DNA of 36,585 bases, taken from JBBQSN01 sp038213835 (lineage in GTDB: Bacteria; Actinomycetota; Actinomycetes; Actinomycetales; CAWJMD01). Below, one piece after another: positions 7,965 through 14,628 of this stretch (the first letter of the stretch is position 1; each line of letters opens with the position of its first letter). The position numbers and the translations under genes were made by a program. A model generated the notes under the pieces. That model made no database searches. It was not told where the DNA came from and saw only the letters and a program-made list of their open reading frames with translations. The DNA lies in assembly GCA_038213835.1 (NCBI GenBank), contig JBBQSN010000005.1, forward strand, positions 1 to 36,585, read 5' to 3'.

Positions 7965-8270
7965 TCAGAGCGAGCCGTAGCGGCGTCGCCCCGGGGTGCC
8001 GCGTGGCAGGCGCCCGCGAGCGGTCCTGACCACCCGGGCCAGCTGCCTCAGCCGGCGGCGCCGGCGGCGACGCCATCGAACCCTGGGGCCGTCCTCGACC
8101 CGGACGCCTCCCGGGACGCCGGCACCCCGGGGCCGACCGAAGCTGCGGTCCACCTCCGCCAGCAGGTGCAGGTACACCTCGACGTCACCGCCGCGATCGG
8201 GGTGGTGCGCACGGGCGACCTCGCGACGTGCGCGCTGCCAGGCATCGTGCGCGGGAGGCGGCTGCGTCAC
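7965..8270 (-). CDS. J-domain-like protein with arginine-rich tail
   Basis: This 101-residue protein begins MTQPPPAHDAWQRARREVAR and continues AHHPDRGGDVEVYLHLLAEV. The HPD tripeptide (residues 23-25) flanked by a basic helix and by RGGD-xxx-YLHLLAEVDRSF matches helix II, loop and helix III of a J domain, which stimulates DnaK-type chaperones. Helix I is short or absent, and the usual G/F region is missing. The second half is very basic, with seven consecutive arginines near residue 68 and ending GRRRYGSL. The GTG start overlaps the upstream stop (GTGA). It could recruit DnaK to the Asp23 layer or bind acidic surfaces; both are inference. Confidence 0.65.
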   Translation of the reverse strand: MTQPPPAHDAWQRARREVARAHHPDRGGDVEVYLHLLAEVDRSFGRPRGAGVPGGVRVEDGPRVRWRRRRRRRLRQLARVVRTARGRLPRGTPGRRRYGSL

Positions 8271-8596
8271 GGCCGACCGCCCGAGACGGTGCGGGACACG
8301 TCGGCCACCACGTCCTGGACGGTGACGTCCACCTGACCAGGGACCAGCGCACGCACCGCGGCCCGGACCCGGTCCGCGGTCTCGAGCACGGGGACGCCGA
8401 ACCGCAGCACGACGTGGATCTCGGCGGTTCCGTCGGCACGGACCCGGACACCGCTGACCCGCCGCCCCGGCAGGTAGGTCGCCACCTCCCCGAAGGACCC
8501 CGGGTGCAGGTCGACGACGCCCGGGACGGACAGCACCGCAGCGGCGACCGAGTCCGCGACGTCCGCGCGGTCGACGCCGTCCCCGGCTCCGGTCAC
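8267..8596 (-). CDS. Small Asp23-like protein
   Basis: This 109-residue protein starts at a GTG overlapping the upstream Asp23 stop (GTGA). It has VADSVAAAVLSVPGVVDLHP, then the variable GVRVRADGTAEIHVVLRFGV and the final helix ETADRVRAAVRALVPGQVDV, which follow the Asp23 pattern (helix, strand pair, helix) in shortened form. It is probably an Asp23/Gls24 paralogue or a pairing subunit. No membrane helix is present. Confidence 0.72.
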   Translation of the reverse strand: MTGAGDGVDRADVADSVAAAVLSVPGVVDLHPGSFGEVATYLPGRRVSGVRVRADGTAEIHVVLRFGVPVLETADRVRAAVRALVPGQVDVTVQDVVADVSRTVSGGRP

Positions 8597-9081
8597 TGCA
8601 CCCGGGGCGGGGCCGGCGGGACGTCCCGGTCCTGCTCGCCGTCCTGATCGTCGTCGGACTCGATGTGAACGTCCTGGACCTCGATGTTGACCTCGGTGAC
8701 GACCAGGCCGGTCATCCGCTCGACGGACCCGATCACGTTGGCCCTGATCCCCTCGGCGAGGTCCGCGATGGACACCCCGTACTCGGCGACCAGCTGGAGG
8801 TCGACCGCTGCCTGGCGCTCGCCGACCTCCACCGACACCCCCTGGCTGTGGTTGGTCCGGCTGCCGGGGATCCGCTCACGGAGAGCACCGACCGCACGTG
8901 CGGCGCCGCCCCCGAGTGCGTGCACCCCGGACACCTCGCGGGTGGCGATGCCGGCGATCTTCGCCACCACGGCATCGGCGATGGTGGTCCGGCCGTGCTG
9001 GGTGACCAGCGCGGAGCTCGTGTCATCTGACCCGGCCCCGATGGGGCTCGTCGGCGTCTTCTCCGCGGTCTTGTCGGTCAT
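8593..9081 (-). CDS. Asp23/Gls24 family envelope stress protein, operon head
   Basis: This 162-residue protein is the clearest Asp23/Gls24 member here. It has RTTIADAVVAKIAGIATREV, GVHALGGGAARAVGALRERI, then VSVEVGERQAAVDLQLVAEY and the helix LAEGIRANVIGSVERMTGLV, followed by the final strand EVNIEVQDVHI and an acidic tail. The ATG at 9081 is chosen because CAGGAGGAG lies seven bases upstream. It heads the operon 9081 to 6192 and faces a divergent sigma-factor gene across 278 bases. Confidence 0.92.
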   Translation of the reverse strand: MTDKTAEKTPTSPIGAGSDDTSSALVTQHGRTTIADAVVAKIAGIATREVSGVHALGGGAARAVGALRERIPGSRTNHSQGVSVEVGERQAAVDLQLVAEYGVSIADLAEGIRANVIGSVERMTGLVVTEVNIEVQDVHIESDDDQDGEQDRDVPPAPPRVQ

Positions 9082-9359
9082 GGGAGCTCCTCCTGCAGGT
9101 GGGTGGGGCATCGGTGGCGGTGACCACGACGCCTGGTCCTCGTGCCGGTCGGTCAGGGTCTTCGCCCGACACGCAAGTTGGATGCGCGAGACCGCCGAAC
9201 CTCACGCATCAGCATGGGTGATGTGGGTCACACCCGCATCCCGGGGGGCTCATCAGGGCGGCACCGCACGCACGCGGCGTACCGAGTTGCGCGTCGGGCC
9301 GGCATGCGGTTCGTTCGTCCTGTCCGGGACCGTCCCGGTGCGCGGGACGGGAGGATGGT
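9082..9359. promoter_or_regulatory. Divergent control region between Asp23 operon and ECF sigma gene
   Basis: This 278-base region must hold promoters for both sides. A partial palindrome GGGTG-N10-CACCC, with an inner TGTG-GGT-CACA, lies near 9220-9240. I could not identify a reliable -35/-10 pair on either strand, so the promoters are not placed. Confidence 0.5.
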
Positions 9360-9932
9360 GTGGCGGCTCCCCCCGGGCTCGACGTCGCCGCACCGACCGA
9401 CGGCACCCTGGCCCGACTGGCTGCCCTGGGCGATCGCGAGGCCTTCACCGAGATCTTCCACCGTCACGCCGAGGCGATGTTCCGGTACGCCAAGCACATG
9501 CTCCACGGCCACGACGCCGACGCCGAGGACGCGGTGCAGGCAGCCCTGGTCAAGGCGTGGCAGCACCTGCCAGAGTTCCGCGGTGACTCGGCTCTGCGCA
9601 CGTGGCTGTTCCGGATCACGGCCAACGAGGTCCTGGCCCAGCGACGCAAGGCGCGTCCGGTCCCGGTCGACGACCAGCTGCTGAGCCCCGACGCCGAGGG
9701 CCGCAGCACCGACCCGGCGCACCTCCTGCTGGACGCCGAGATCTGGGAGGTCCTGGCGCTGGCGCTCGGCGAACTGCCCTGGCGGCAGCGGGCGAGCTGG
9801 GTGCTGCGCGAGCTGGAGGGGTTCTCGTACGACGACATCGCCATGGTGCTCGACACGAGCCCGACGGTGGTGCGAGGCCAGCTGCACCGGGCCCGACGTA
9901 GCGTGGCGGTCAGGATGGAGCAGTGGCGATGA
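9360..9932 (+). CDS. ECF-type RNA polymerase sigma factor
   Basis: This 190-residue protein is a group 4 (ECF) sigma factor. Region 2 reads LGDREAFTEIFHRHAEAMFR through DAEDAVQAALVKAWQHLPEF, with the -10 recognition helix SALRTWLFRITANEVLAQRR. Region 4 is DIAMVLDTSPTVVRGQLHRA, an HTH for the -35 element. The GTG at 9360 has GGGAGGA a few bases upstream. Its last codons overlap the start of an Asp23-like gene (ATGA), and it is divergent from the Asp23 operon, which strongly suggests that it controls those genes. No classical zf-HC2 anti-sigma gene is adjacent. Confidence 0.9.
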   Translation: MAAPPGLDVAAPTDGTLARLAALGDREAFTEIFHRHAEAMFRYAKHMLHGHDADAEDAVQAALVKAWQHLPEFRGDSALRTWLFRITANEVLAQRRKARPVPVDDQLLSPDAEGRSTDPAHLLLDAEIWEVLALALGELPWRQRASWVLRELEGFSYDDIAMVLDTSPTVVRGQLHRARRSVAVRMEQWR

Positions 9933-10471
9933 GCGACCGGACACCGCGACAGGGCCCTGACGGCGCGGGCGCGGCGACGAGCCCTGCCCTGGTGCGGGCG
10001 GCCACGCAGAGCCTGCAGGACCGGCGCGACCCCCGCTGGGTGGAGATCTCGGACCGGGTGCTGGCTCGCGCCCTGCGGGCCACCCGACGCTCGCCCCTCA
10101 TCCGGGCCCGATCGGCGTCGGGCGTGGTCCACGTCAGCGAGCAGGTGCTGGTCGCCTACATCAGGGACGCCGTCGACGGCGTGGTCCCCGATGCCGCCCT
10201 GCTGCACGTCCGGACCGACCTGGTCGGCGGCGACACCCTGACAGGGGTGACGCTCTCGTTGGTGGCGCGCTACGGGGTCGAGCTGCTGCCGGCTGCCGAC
10301 GAGATCAGGAGGCTCACGGCCGCGTGCCTGGTGGAGGTGCTCGGCCCGGTCGACGTGCCCGTCGGGCTGGACCTGCTGCACGTGCACTTCGCCGACGTGA
10401 TCGTCGGGGACCCCTCCCACTCCGGCCCCTGGGCCGATCCCGCCCGTGGGCCCGACGGTCCCACCCGGTGA
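9929..10471 (+). CDS. Asp23-like protein coupled to the ECF sigma factor
   Basis: This 180-residue protein has a basic first third (LARALRATRRSPLIRARSAS) and then an Asp23-like core: GVVHVSEQVLVAYIRDAVDG, LLHVRTDLVGGDTLTGVTLS, VELLPAADEIRRLTAACLVE and PVGLDLLHVHFADVIVGD. It starts at an ATG overlapping the sigma stop (ATGA); a GTG two codons earlier is less likely. Because it takes the place normally held by an anti-sigma gene and is homologous to the regulated operon's products, it may sense envelope state or hold the sigma factor; this is inference. Confidence 0.72.
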   Translation: MSDRTPRQGPDGAGAATSPALVRAATQSLQDRRDPRWVEISDRVLARALRATRRSPLIRARSASGVVHVSEQVLVAYIRDAVDGVVPDAALLHVRTDLVGGDTLTGVTLSLVARYGVELLPAADEIRRLTAACLVEVLGPVDVPVGLDLLHVHFADVIVGDPSHSGPWADPARGPDGPTR

Positions 10472-10538
10472 CCCCGGACCCACATCCCTCGACCTGCGCG
10501 TCCTCCCGCAGCGCCGACACCGAGCCGGCCCCCACGCC

Positions 10539-11444
10539 TCAGGGGCGGCGGGTCGACGACTGCGGCGGTCCGTAGGCCGGTCTGGGCTGGTCCCGCTGGT
10601 GGCTGAGCTCACCCCCCTCGCGGCCCCCGTAGGGACGACCGTGGTCGGCGAACTCCTCGCGCGAGTAGCTCAGCTTCCAGGCCCCGAGCTGGATCCGCGC
10701 ACCGGAGCGCAGCAGGTGCTGGTCGGCGACGGCCCCGTTGACGAGGGTGACGACGTCCGGGGCCAGGGCGAACAGCCTGTACTCGTCCTCGTCGTCCCGG
10801 CGGATCTCGGCGTGCTGGGGAGCCAGTCCGTCCAGCCCCAGGTCGGCGTCGGCGCTGCTGCCGATGGTGGTGACCCCCGGCGACAGCCGGAAGACCTTGC
10901 GGGTGTCCCCTCGCGTCGGGGCCGGCCCCATCGACAGCACCAGCTGCGGCCTGCCACCTCCGAGCGGGTCGTGCGTCGTGGTGACCGGGCGACGGATGCG
11001 GCCGAACGTGGGCGCCAGCGGGAGCACCGTGGGGGGTGGCAGCAGGTCCATCAGCCCCGGCGCGGCACCGTCGAGGGAACCGGCCCGTCGACGCTGCCCA
11101 CGGCGGATCGCCCATGCCTCACGCCAGCCGACCACGACGACGTACGGCGACCGCGTGAGCAGGCGGTGCAGCAGGCGGCTCCTGACGGCACCGAGCACCA
11201 CGACCGTGCCGTGGGGACCGGACACCGAGAGCGTCAGGCCCCGGTGGGCCAGGCCGGCCGCGACGGCGTGCAGGGTGCGGTCGGAACCGCTCGAGGCCAT
11301 CGCGACGATGTCGTCGCTGTGGATCGCGATGTGGCTGCCGCTGGCCGTGATCGTGCCCGTCGCCGACTCCGTGCCCGATCCGCTGACGGCCGGATGGCTC
11401 ACCGAGAAGGTCAGGTCGGCGTCGAAGTTCAGCCGGGACACCAC
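10539..11444 (-). CDS. FHA-domain protein
   Basis: The 301-residue protein ends in a forkhead-associated domain (about residues 180-270), which binds phosphothreonine peptides: FRLSPGVTTIGSSADADLGL gives the beta-strand and the G-S core, LAPQHAEIRRDDEDEYRLF gives the conserved H, and TLVNGAVADQHLLRSGARIQ gives the NG loop. The N-terminal half (FDADLTFSVSHPAVSGSGTE) resembles a beta-rich domain of unknown function, and a short hydrophobic segment VVVVGWREAWAI lies near residue 100. The GTG at 11444 follows the upstream stop by four bases. No kinase is nearby, so its phosphorylated partner is unknown. Confidence 0.85.
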   Translation of the reverse strand: MVSRLNFDADLTFSVSHPAVSGSGTESATGTITASGSHIAIHSDDIVAMASSGSDRTLHAVAAGLAHRGLTLSVSGPHGTVVVLGAVRSRLLHRLLTRSPYVVVVGWREAWAIRRGQRRRAGSLDGAAPGLMDLLPPPTVLPLAPTFGRIRRPVTTTHDPLGGGRPQLVLSMGPAPTRGDTRKVFRLSPGVTTIGSSADADLGLDGLAPQHAEIRRDDEDEYRLFALAPDVVTLVNGAVADQHLLRSGARIQLGAWKLSYSREEFADHGRPYGGREGGELSHQRDQPRPAYGPPQSSTRRP

Positions 11445-11448
11445 GTGC

Positions 11449-11718
11449 TCAGCCGCGCTGCGGGTCTGAGCCGGTGAACTCGTCGTCGCTGGTGGTGATG
11501 CGCAAGGTACCGTCCAGCTGCCAGGTGGCCCTGGGTGCGTCCTCGCCCGTGTCTCGCGGGACCTGCACCTTCATGCCCTCGAAGCTGTAGTTGATCGCCG
11601 CGCCGCGACCGGTCAGGTACGACCAGAGGTCCTGCCCGAGGTCACTCCACGAGACGTCGGCCGTGGGCTTCGCGAAGGTGTTGCGGGGGGGCATCGGTTC
11701 GTTCTCAGCCGTGCTCAT
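11449..11718 (-). CDS. Small conserved protein upstream of the FHA gene
   Basis: The 89-residue protein begins MSTAENEPMPPRNTFAKPTA and continues DVSWSDLGQDLWSYLTGRGA, then INYSFEGMKVQVPRD and ATWQLDGTLRIT, with a charged C-terminus. There is no signal peptide. The predicted beta strands of the second half resemble the N-terminal domain of the adjacent FHA protein in spacing. The ATG at 11718 has a GGGAG upstream; an in-frame extension to 11889 would be arginine-rich noise. The two genes are probably one operon of unknown function. Confidence 0.65.
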   Translation of the reverse strand: MSTAENEPMPPRNTFAKPTADVSWSDLGQDLWSYLTGRGAAINYSFEGMKVQVPRDTGEDAPRATWQLDGTLRITTSDDEFTGSDPQRG

Positions 11719-12160
11719 CTGGGTCTCCCGGGTGATGGAGTCCGTCGACGGTGGTCCGCGACAGGCGCCTGGTCGTGTCCTGTCCTCAGGTTGACACCTC
11801 GCCGGGATCTCGCAACCGCGGGGACGTGCTCGGGCCCCCTCGTTCTCACCCCGACGGGTCGTGTCCGGAGGGCGAGCCGGGTCCGTCACAGCAGGCTCGC
11901 CGCGTCGGTGTCGCGCTCCGCCGCCGGGAGGCTGAGCTCGAACCGGTCGTGCTCGCCCGACGTCCGCAGTGGCTGGCGGTCCCGGTCGCCGCCGGTTGCG
12001 CGTAGGTGCTGCTCGGCGTCACGCCCGACCAGATCGCGTGCACGCTCGCCTCGGCCGCGGTCCTGGTGGCGTGGTCGGCTCGGCGTCGCGTATCAGCCGG
12101 CCGGGCCGGGGCGCGGCGCGCCGGGGACCGCGCATCAGCCCATCCCCGCCGTGAGCCCGG
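11719..12160. other. Gene-free stretch with possible C-terminal remnant
   Basis: No intact gene is visible over about 440 bases. On the minus strand, a short frame ending at a TGA at 11886-11888 reads RTSGEHDRFELSLPAAERDT and then DAASLL, which looks like a genuine protein C-terminus, but the upstream part of this frame is not protein-like. It may be the tail of a decayed gene. This region borders the broken epimerase gene. Confidence 0.4.
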
Positions 12161-12611
12161 TCAGCGGTCGGGCGCGACCAGGTCCGCGAGGCCGGCGGCG
12201 AGGTCGGTTCCGGCGCGCCACCCCAGCTCGTCCATGATCCGCTGCGAGGACTCCGTCACGTGGCGCACGTCGCCGAGGCGGTACGCCCCCGGGGTCACCG
12301 GCTCGGGCCCGTCCATCGCCGTCGAGAGGGCGGAGGCCACCTCCCCGATCGTGGTGACGCGTCCCGACCCCACGTTGTCGCCCCGCAGCGACCCCGGGCC
12401 GCCCGGGGGTCGGTCAGCGCGGCCACAGCGGCGCGGGCCACGTCGTCGACGTGCACGAAGTCGCGCCGCTGGGCACCGTCCTCGAAGAGCCGCGGAGCCT
12501 CGCCGGAATCGGTCGCCGAGCGGAACAGCGCCGGCAGCGCGACGGCACTGCGCTTCCACAACGTCTACGGCCGGGGGATGCCTCGGAACACGCCCTACGC
12601 GGGGGTCGCGC
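12161..12611 (-). pseudogene. NAD-dependent epimerase remnant, inverted and frameshifted
   Basis: The C-terminal part of an extended SDR epimerase (UDP-glucose 4-epimerase type) is broken in three ways. From 12543 to about 12405 the minus strand reads EAPRLFEDGAQRRDFVHVDD and VARAAVAAL; near 12400 one base is missing from a G-run; the frame then changes to GDNVGSGRVTTIGEVASALS and LGDVRHVTESSQRIMDELGW up to the stop at 12161. The immediately preceding residues, ALRFHNVYGRGMPRNTPYAG, are encoded on the opposite strand at 12545-12610. The N-terminal half of the enzyme, including the NAD-binding Rossmann fold, is absent, because the methyltransferase gene abuts it. It cannot be functional. Confidence 0.85.
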
Positions 12612-12612
12612 T
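12536..12612. repeat. 8-bp inverted repeat flanking an inverted 61-bp segment
   Basis: AGCGCGAC (12536-12543) and GTCGCGCT (12605-12612) enclose 61 bases. Turning this interior around would join the two epimerase fragments in one open frame. The right arm overlaps the methyltransferase stop codon (12612-12614). Confidence 0.9.
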
Positions 12613-13259
12613 CAGACCGGGTCCTTGGTCCCCACCCGGACCTGGACGTGGGCACCGGGTGACGTCGGGGCCTCGACGTCGGTGCAGGTCTGCTCGACCG
12701 CCAGCCATGGCCTGGCCGCAGGGTCGGATCCTCCGGCCGCCATCGCCAGGTCGGCCAGCGGCCGGACCAGACGAGCGACCGGACGCTGCATGTCGACGAC
12801 GGCGATCCGGCCCAGCGGGCGGGTGACCTCGTGGGCGACCTGGAACGCCCGGCGCCAGTCCGCCATCAACGACAGGGAGTAGGTGGCGATCACGGCGTCG
12901 ACGGGCCGGCCGACCATCTCCAGCAGCTGGTCGGGCTGAAGCGACGTCGCGTCGCCGCGACGGAGCACCACCGCGGGCCCTTCCCGCCCGCGGTGACGAC
13001 GGCGCGCCTGCGCGAGCATCTCCGCGCTCGAGTCGAGTCCGACGATCCGCCCCGTCGACCCGACGACCCGGGAGATCAGGGCGAAGTTCAGCCCCGTGCC
13101 GCACCCGACGTCGAGCACGGTGTCGCCCGGACGCAGCTGCAGGAGCGGGACGGCCAGGCGTCGACCACGGCGGTAGAACGGTTCGGCGGAGACGAGGTCG
13201 TACCAGCGAGCGACGGTCGTGTACCGCGTCGGACGCGCGGGGAGCGGCAGGCCCCTCAT
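12612..13259 (-). CDS. Class I SAM-dependent methyltransferase
   Basis: This 215-residue protein has the class I methyltransferase core, with motif I VLDVGCGTGLNFALI (about residues 44-58), an acidic end of strand beta-2 (IVGLDSSAEMLAQARRR), and a post-motif region with DAVIATYSLSLM. YTTVARWYDLVSAEPFYRRG near the N-terminus resembles UbiE-like phospholipid or quinone methyltransferases. The ATG overlaps the stop of the CDP-alcohol phosphatidyltransferase (ATGA), so it may act on the lipid produced by that enzyme; this is inference. Its C-terminus abuts the inverted repeat of the broken epimerase. Confidence 0.88.
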   Translation of the reverse strand: MRGLPLPARPTRYTTVARWYDLVSAEPFYRRGRRLAVPLLQLRPGDTVLDVGCGTGLNFALISRVVGSTGRIVGLDSSAEMLAQARRRHRGREGPAVVLRRGDATSLQPDQLLEMVGRPVDAVIATYSLSLMADWRRAFQVAHEVTRPLGRIAVVDMQRPVARLVRPLADLAMAAGGSDPAARPWLAVEQTCTDVEAPTSPGAHVQVRVGTKDPV

Positions 13260-13900
13260 GGTCGTCCGTCGTGCGGCTCGGAGCCGGCTCGGAGCGTCCG
13301 GTAGCCGGCGAGGACCCGCTGGGTGGCGCTGACGGCCACGACCGCGCTCCAGACCCAGCCGATCTGCCCGGCCCAGAACGGCAGCACGCACCACAGCGCG
13401 TGCACCAGGACCGTCTCCGTCCCTCCCGCGAGACCGCCGACGAAGGACAGGGAGCGACCGTCGTCGAGCTGGTTGCCGGTGCGCTCGGCGATCGAGCTGA
13501 AGGCCAGGAAGGCAGCACCGTTGACGTAGTAGGCGAGCAGCACGGCCAGGAACGGCAGCAACGAGCCGCCCGCCCCCAGACCGACCCCGACGACGAAGCT
13601 CCCGTAGACCAGGAAGTCCCCGGTGATGTCGAGGAACCCGCCGGCGCCGGAGTCCGGTGTGCCGTCCCGTGCTCGCCGGCGGCGGGCGAGCGTCCCGTCC
13701 AGGCCGTCCGCCAGCCGCGAGAGCAGCCAGAGCGCCAGCGCGAGCGGCCACGCCGCCAGGGCCGCGCAGACCGCGGCGGCGAGTCCGACCCCGATGCCGA
13801 CGACGGTGATCCGGTCCGGCGAGATCCAGCGTCGGTCGAGCCACGCGGCGCTGCGTTCGAGCGGCCGTGAGGTCCACCGTCGCGCCACCGGGTCAAGCAC
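13256..13900 (-). CDS. CDP-alcohol phosphatidyltransferase family protein
   Basis: This 214-residue membrane protein transfers a phosphatidyl group from a CDP-alcohol to another alcohol. The signature Asp/Gly motif is visible as ADGLDGTLARRRRARDGTPD followed by GAGGFLDITGDF, that is DGxxAR...GxFLDxxxD, with an unusually long spacer between AR and G. Several hydrophobic helices flank it (VVGIGVGLAAAVCAALAAWP; LLPFLAVLLAYYVNGAAFLA). E. coli YnjF is in the same family, and here the gene also stands near a YnjBCD-like importer. The GTG at 13900 overlaps the upstream stop by eight bases. The alcohol substrate is not evident. Confidence 0.88.
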   Translation of the reverse strand: MLDPVARRWTSRPLERSAAWLDRRWISPDRITVVGIGVGLAAAVCAALAAWPLALALWLLSRLADGLDGTLARRRRARDGTPDSGAGGFLDITGDFLVYGSFVVGVGLGAGGSLLPFLAVLLAYYVNGAAFLAFSSIAERTGNQLDDGRSLSFVGGLAGGTETVLVHALWCVLPFWAGQIGWVWSAVVAVSATQRVLAGYRTLRAGSEPHDGRP

Positions 13901-14582
13901 GGTGCCGGCGCTCCCGGTGCCTCCACACCAGCCCGCCGCACCCCAGCAGCACCAGACCGGCCAGGGCCGCCACGAACGGCCACGAGCCGGGGTCCGAGCC
14001 GTAGGCACCGATCACCACGTACGCGACGGTACCGGGCAGGATGCCGACCGCCGTGGCCAGCAGGTACGGGACGAAGCCGACGACGGTCAGCCCGGACGCG
14101 TAGTTGACGGCGGTGAACGGCAGGACAGGGACCAGGCGTGCGACCAGGACCGCCAGGGCCCCGCGGCGCGCGACCCACTCGTCCAGCCGGGCCATCGCCG
14201 GACCGACGAGCCGGGCCACGCCGTCCCGGCCCAGGGCGCGAGCGATCCAGAACGCCGCAGAGGCGCCCAGGACGGCGGCCACCCACACCAGGACGGTGCC
14301 GAGCGCAGCGCCGTAGGTCAGTCCCGCCACCACCGACAGGACGTTCTTGGGCAGCAGCAGCAGAGTCGCCGCGACGTACGCCGCGACGAACAGCCCCCAC
14401 CCGACGGCGCCCGCGCCGGTGACCTGCTCCCGCAGGGACCCGGTGTCGCCGGTGACGAGCAGGGCGAGCGCCCCGCCCACGGCGAGGACCAGGACGAAAC
14501 CGACGAGCCGCAGCCACACGCCTCGGCCGGCGGCGGGGACATCGGGGGTCGTCACCCTGGTGGAAGCCTTCGAGGGGGCCAT
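13893..14582 (-). CDS. TVP38/TMEM64 (VTT/DedA-like) membrane protein
   Basis: This 229-residue protein is of the TVP38/TMEM64 family (E. coli YdjX/YdjZ), related to VTT/DedA lipid scramblase-like transporters. It shows LRLVGFVLVLAVGGALALLV, LLLLPKNVLSVVAGLTYGAA (the conserved P-x(n)-G-x-x-x-G re-entrant loop), FWIARALGRDGVARLV, VLVARLVPVLPFTAVNYASG (the second re-entrant motif, RxxPxxPF-x-x-x-N-Y) and a last helix before HRERRHRA. An ATG at 14582 with AAAGGA upstream is used. It starts the minus-strand operon, sharing a 46-base divergent region with the ABC importer genes. Confidence 0.9.
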   Translation of the reverse strand: MAPSKASTRVTTPDVPAAGRGVWLRLVGFVLVLAVGGALALLVTGDTGSLREQVTGAGAVGWGLFVAAYVAATLLLLPKNVLSVVAGLTYGAALGTVLVWVAAVLGASAAFWIARALGRDGVARLVGPAMARLDEWVARRGALAVLVARLVPVLPFTAVNYASGLTVVGFVPYLLATAVGILPGTVAYVVIGAYGSDPGSWPFVAALAGLVLLGCGGLVWRHRERRHRA

Positions 14583-14628
14583 CGTGTTCCTTTCGTGCCT
14601 GCCCCTCCCACCTGACCGGAAGGCCCGG
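14583..14628. promoter_or_regulatory. Divergent start region of VTT operon and ABC operon
   Basis: Only 46 bases separate two divergent start codons. Each side has a ribosome binding site (AAAGGA on the minus strand, GGAAGG on the plus strand), so at least one promoter must lie inside the opposite gene or produce a very short leader. Confidence 0.5.

Noticed and set aside
12536..12612. Phase-variable invertible promoter or switch
   Set aside because: Only 61 bases between 8-bp arms, inside a dead gene, with no invertase nearby; a one-time micro-inversion or assembly error explains it better.
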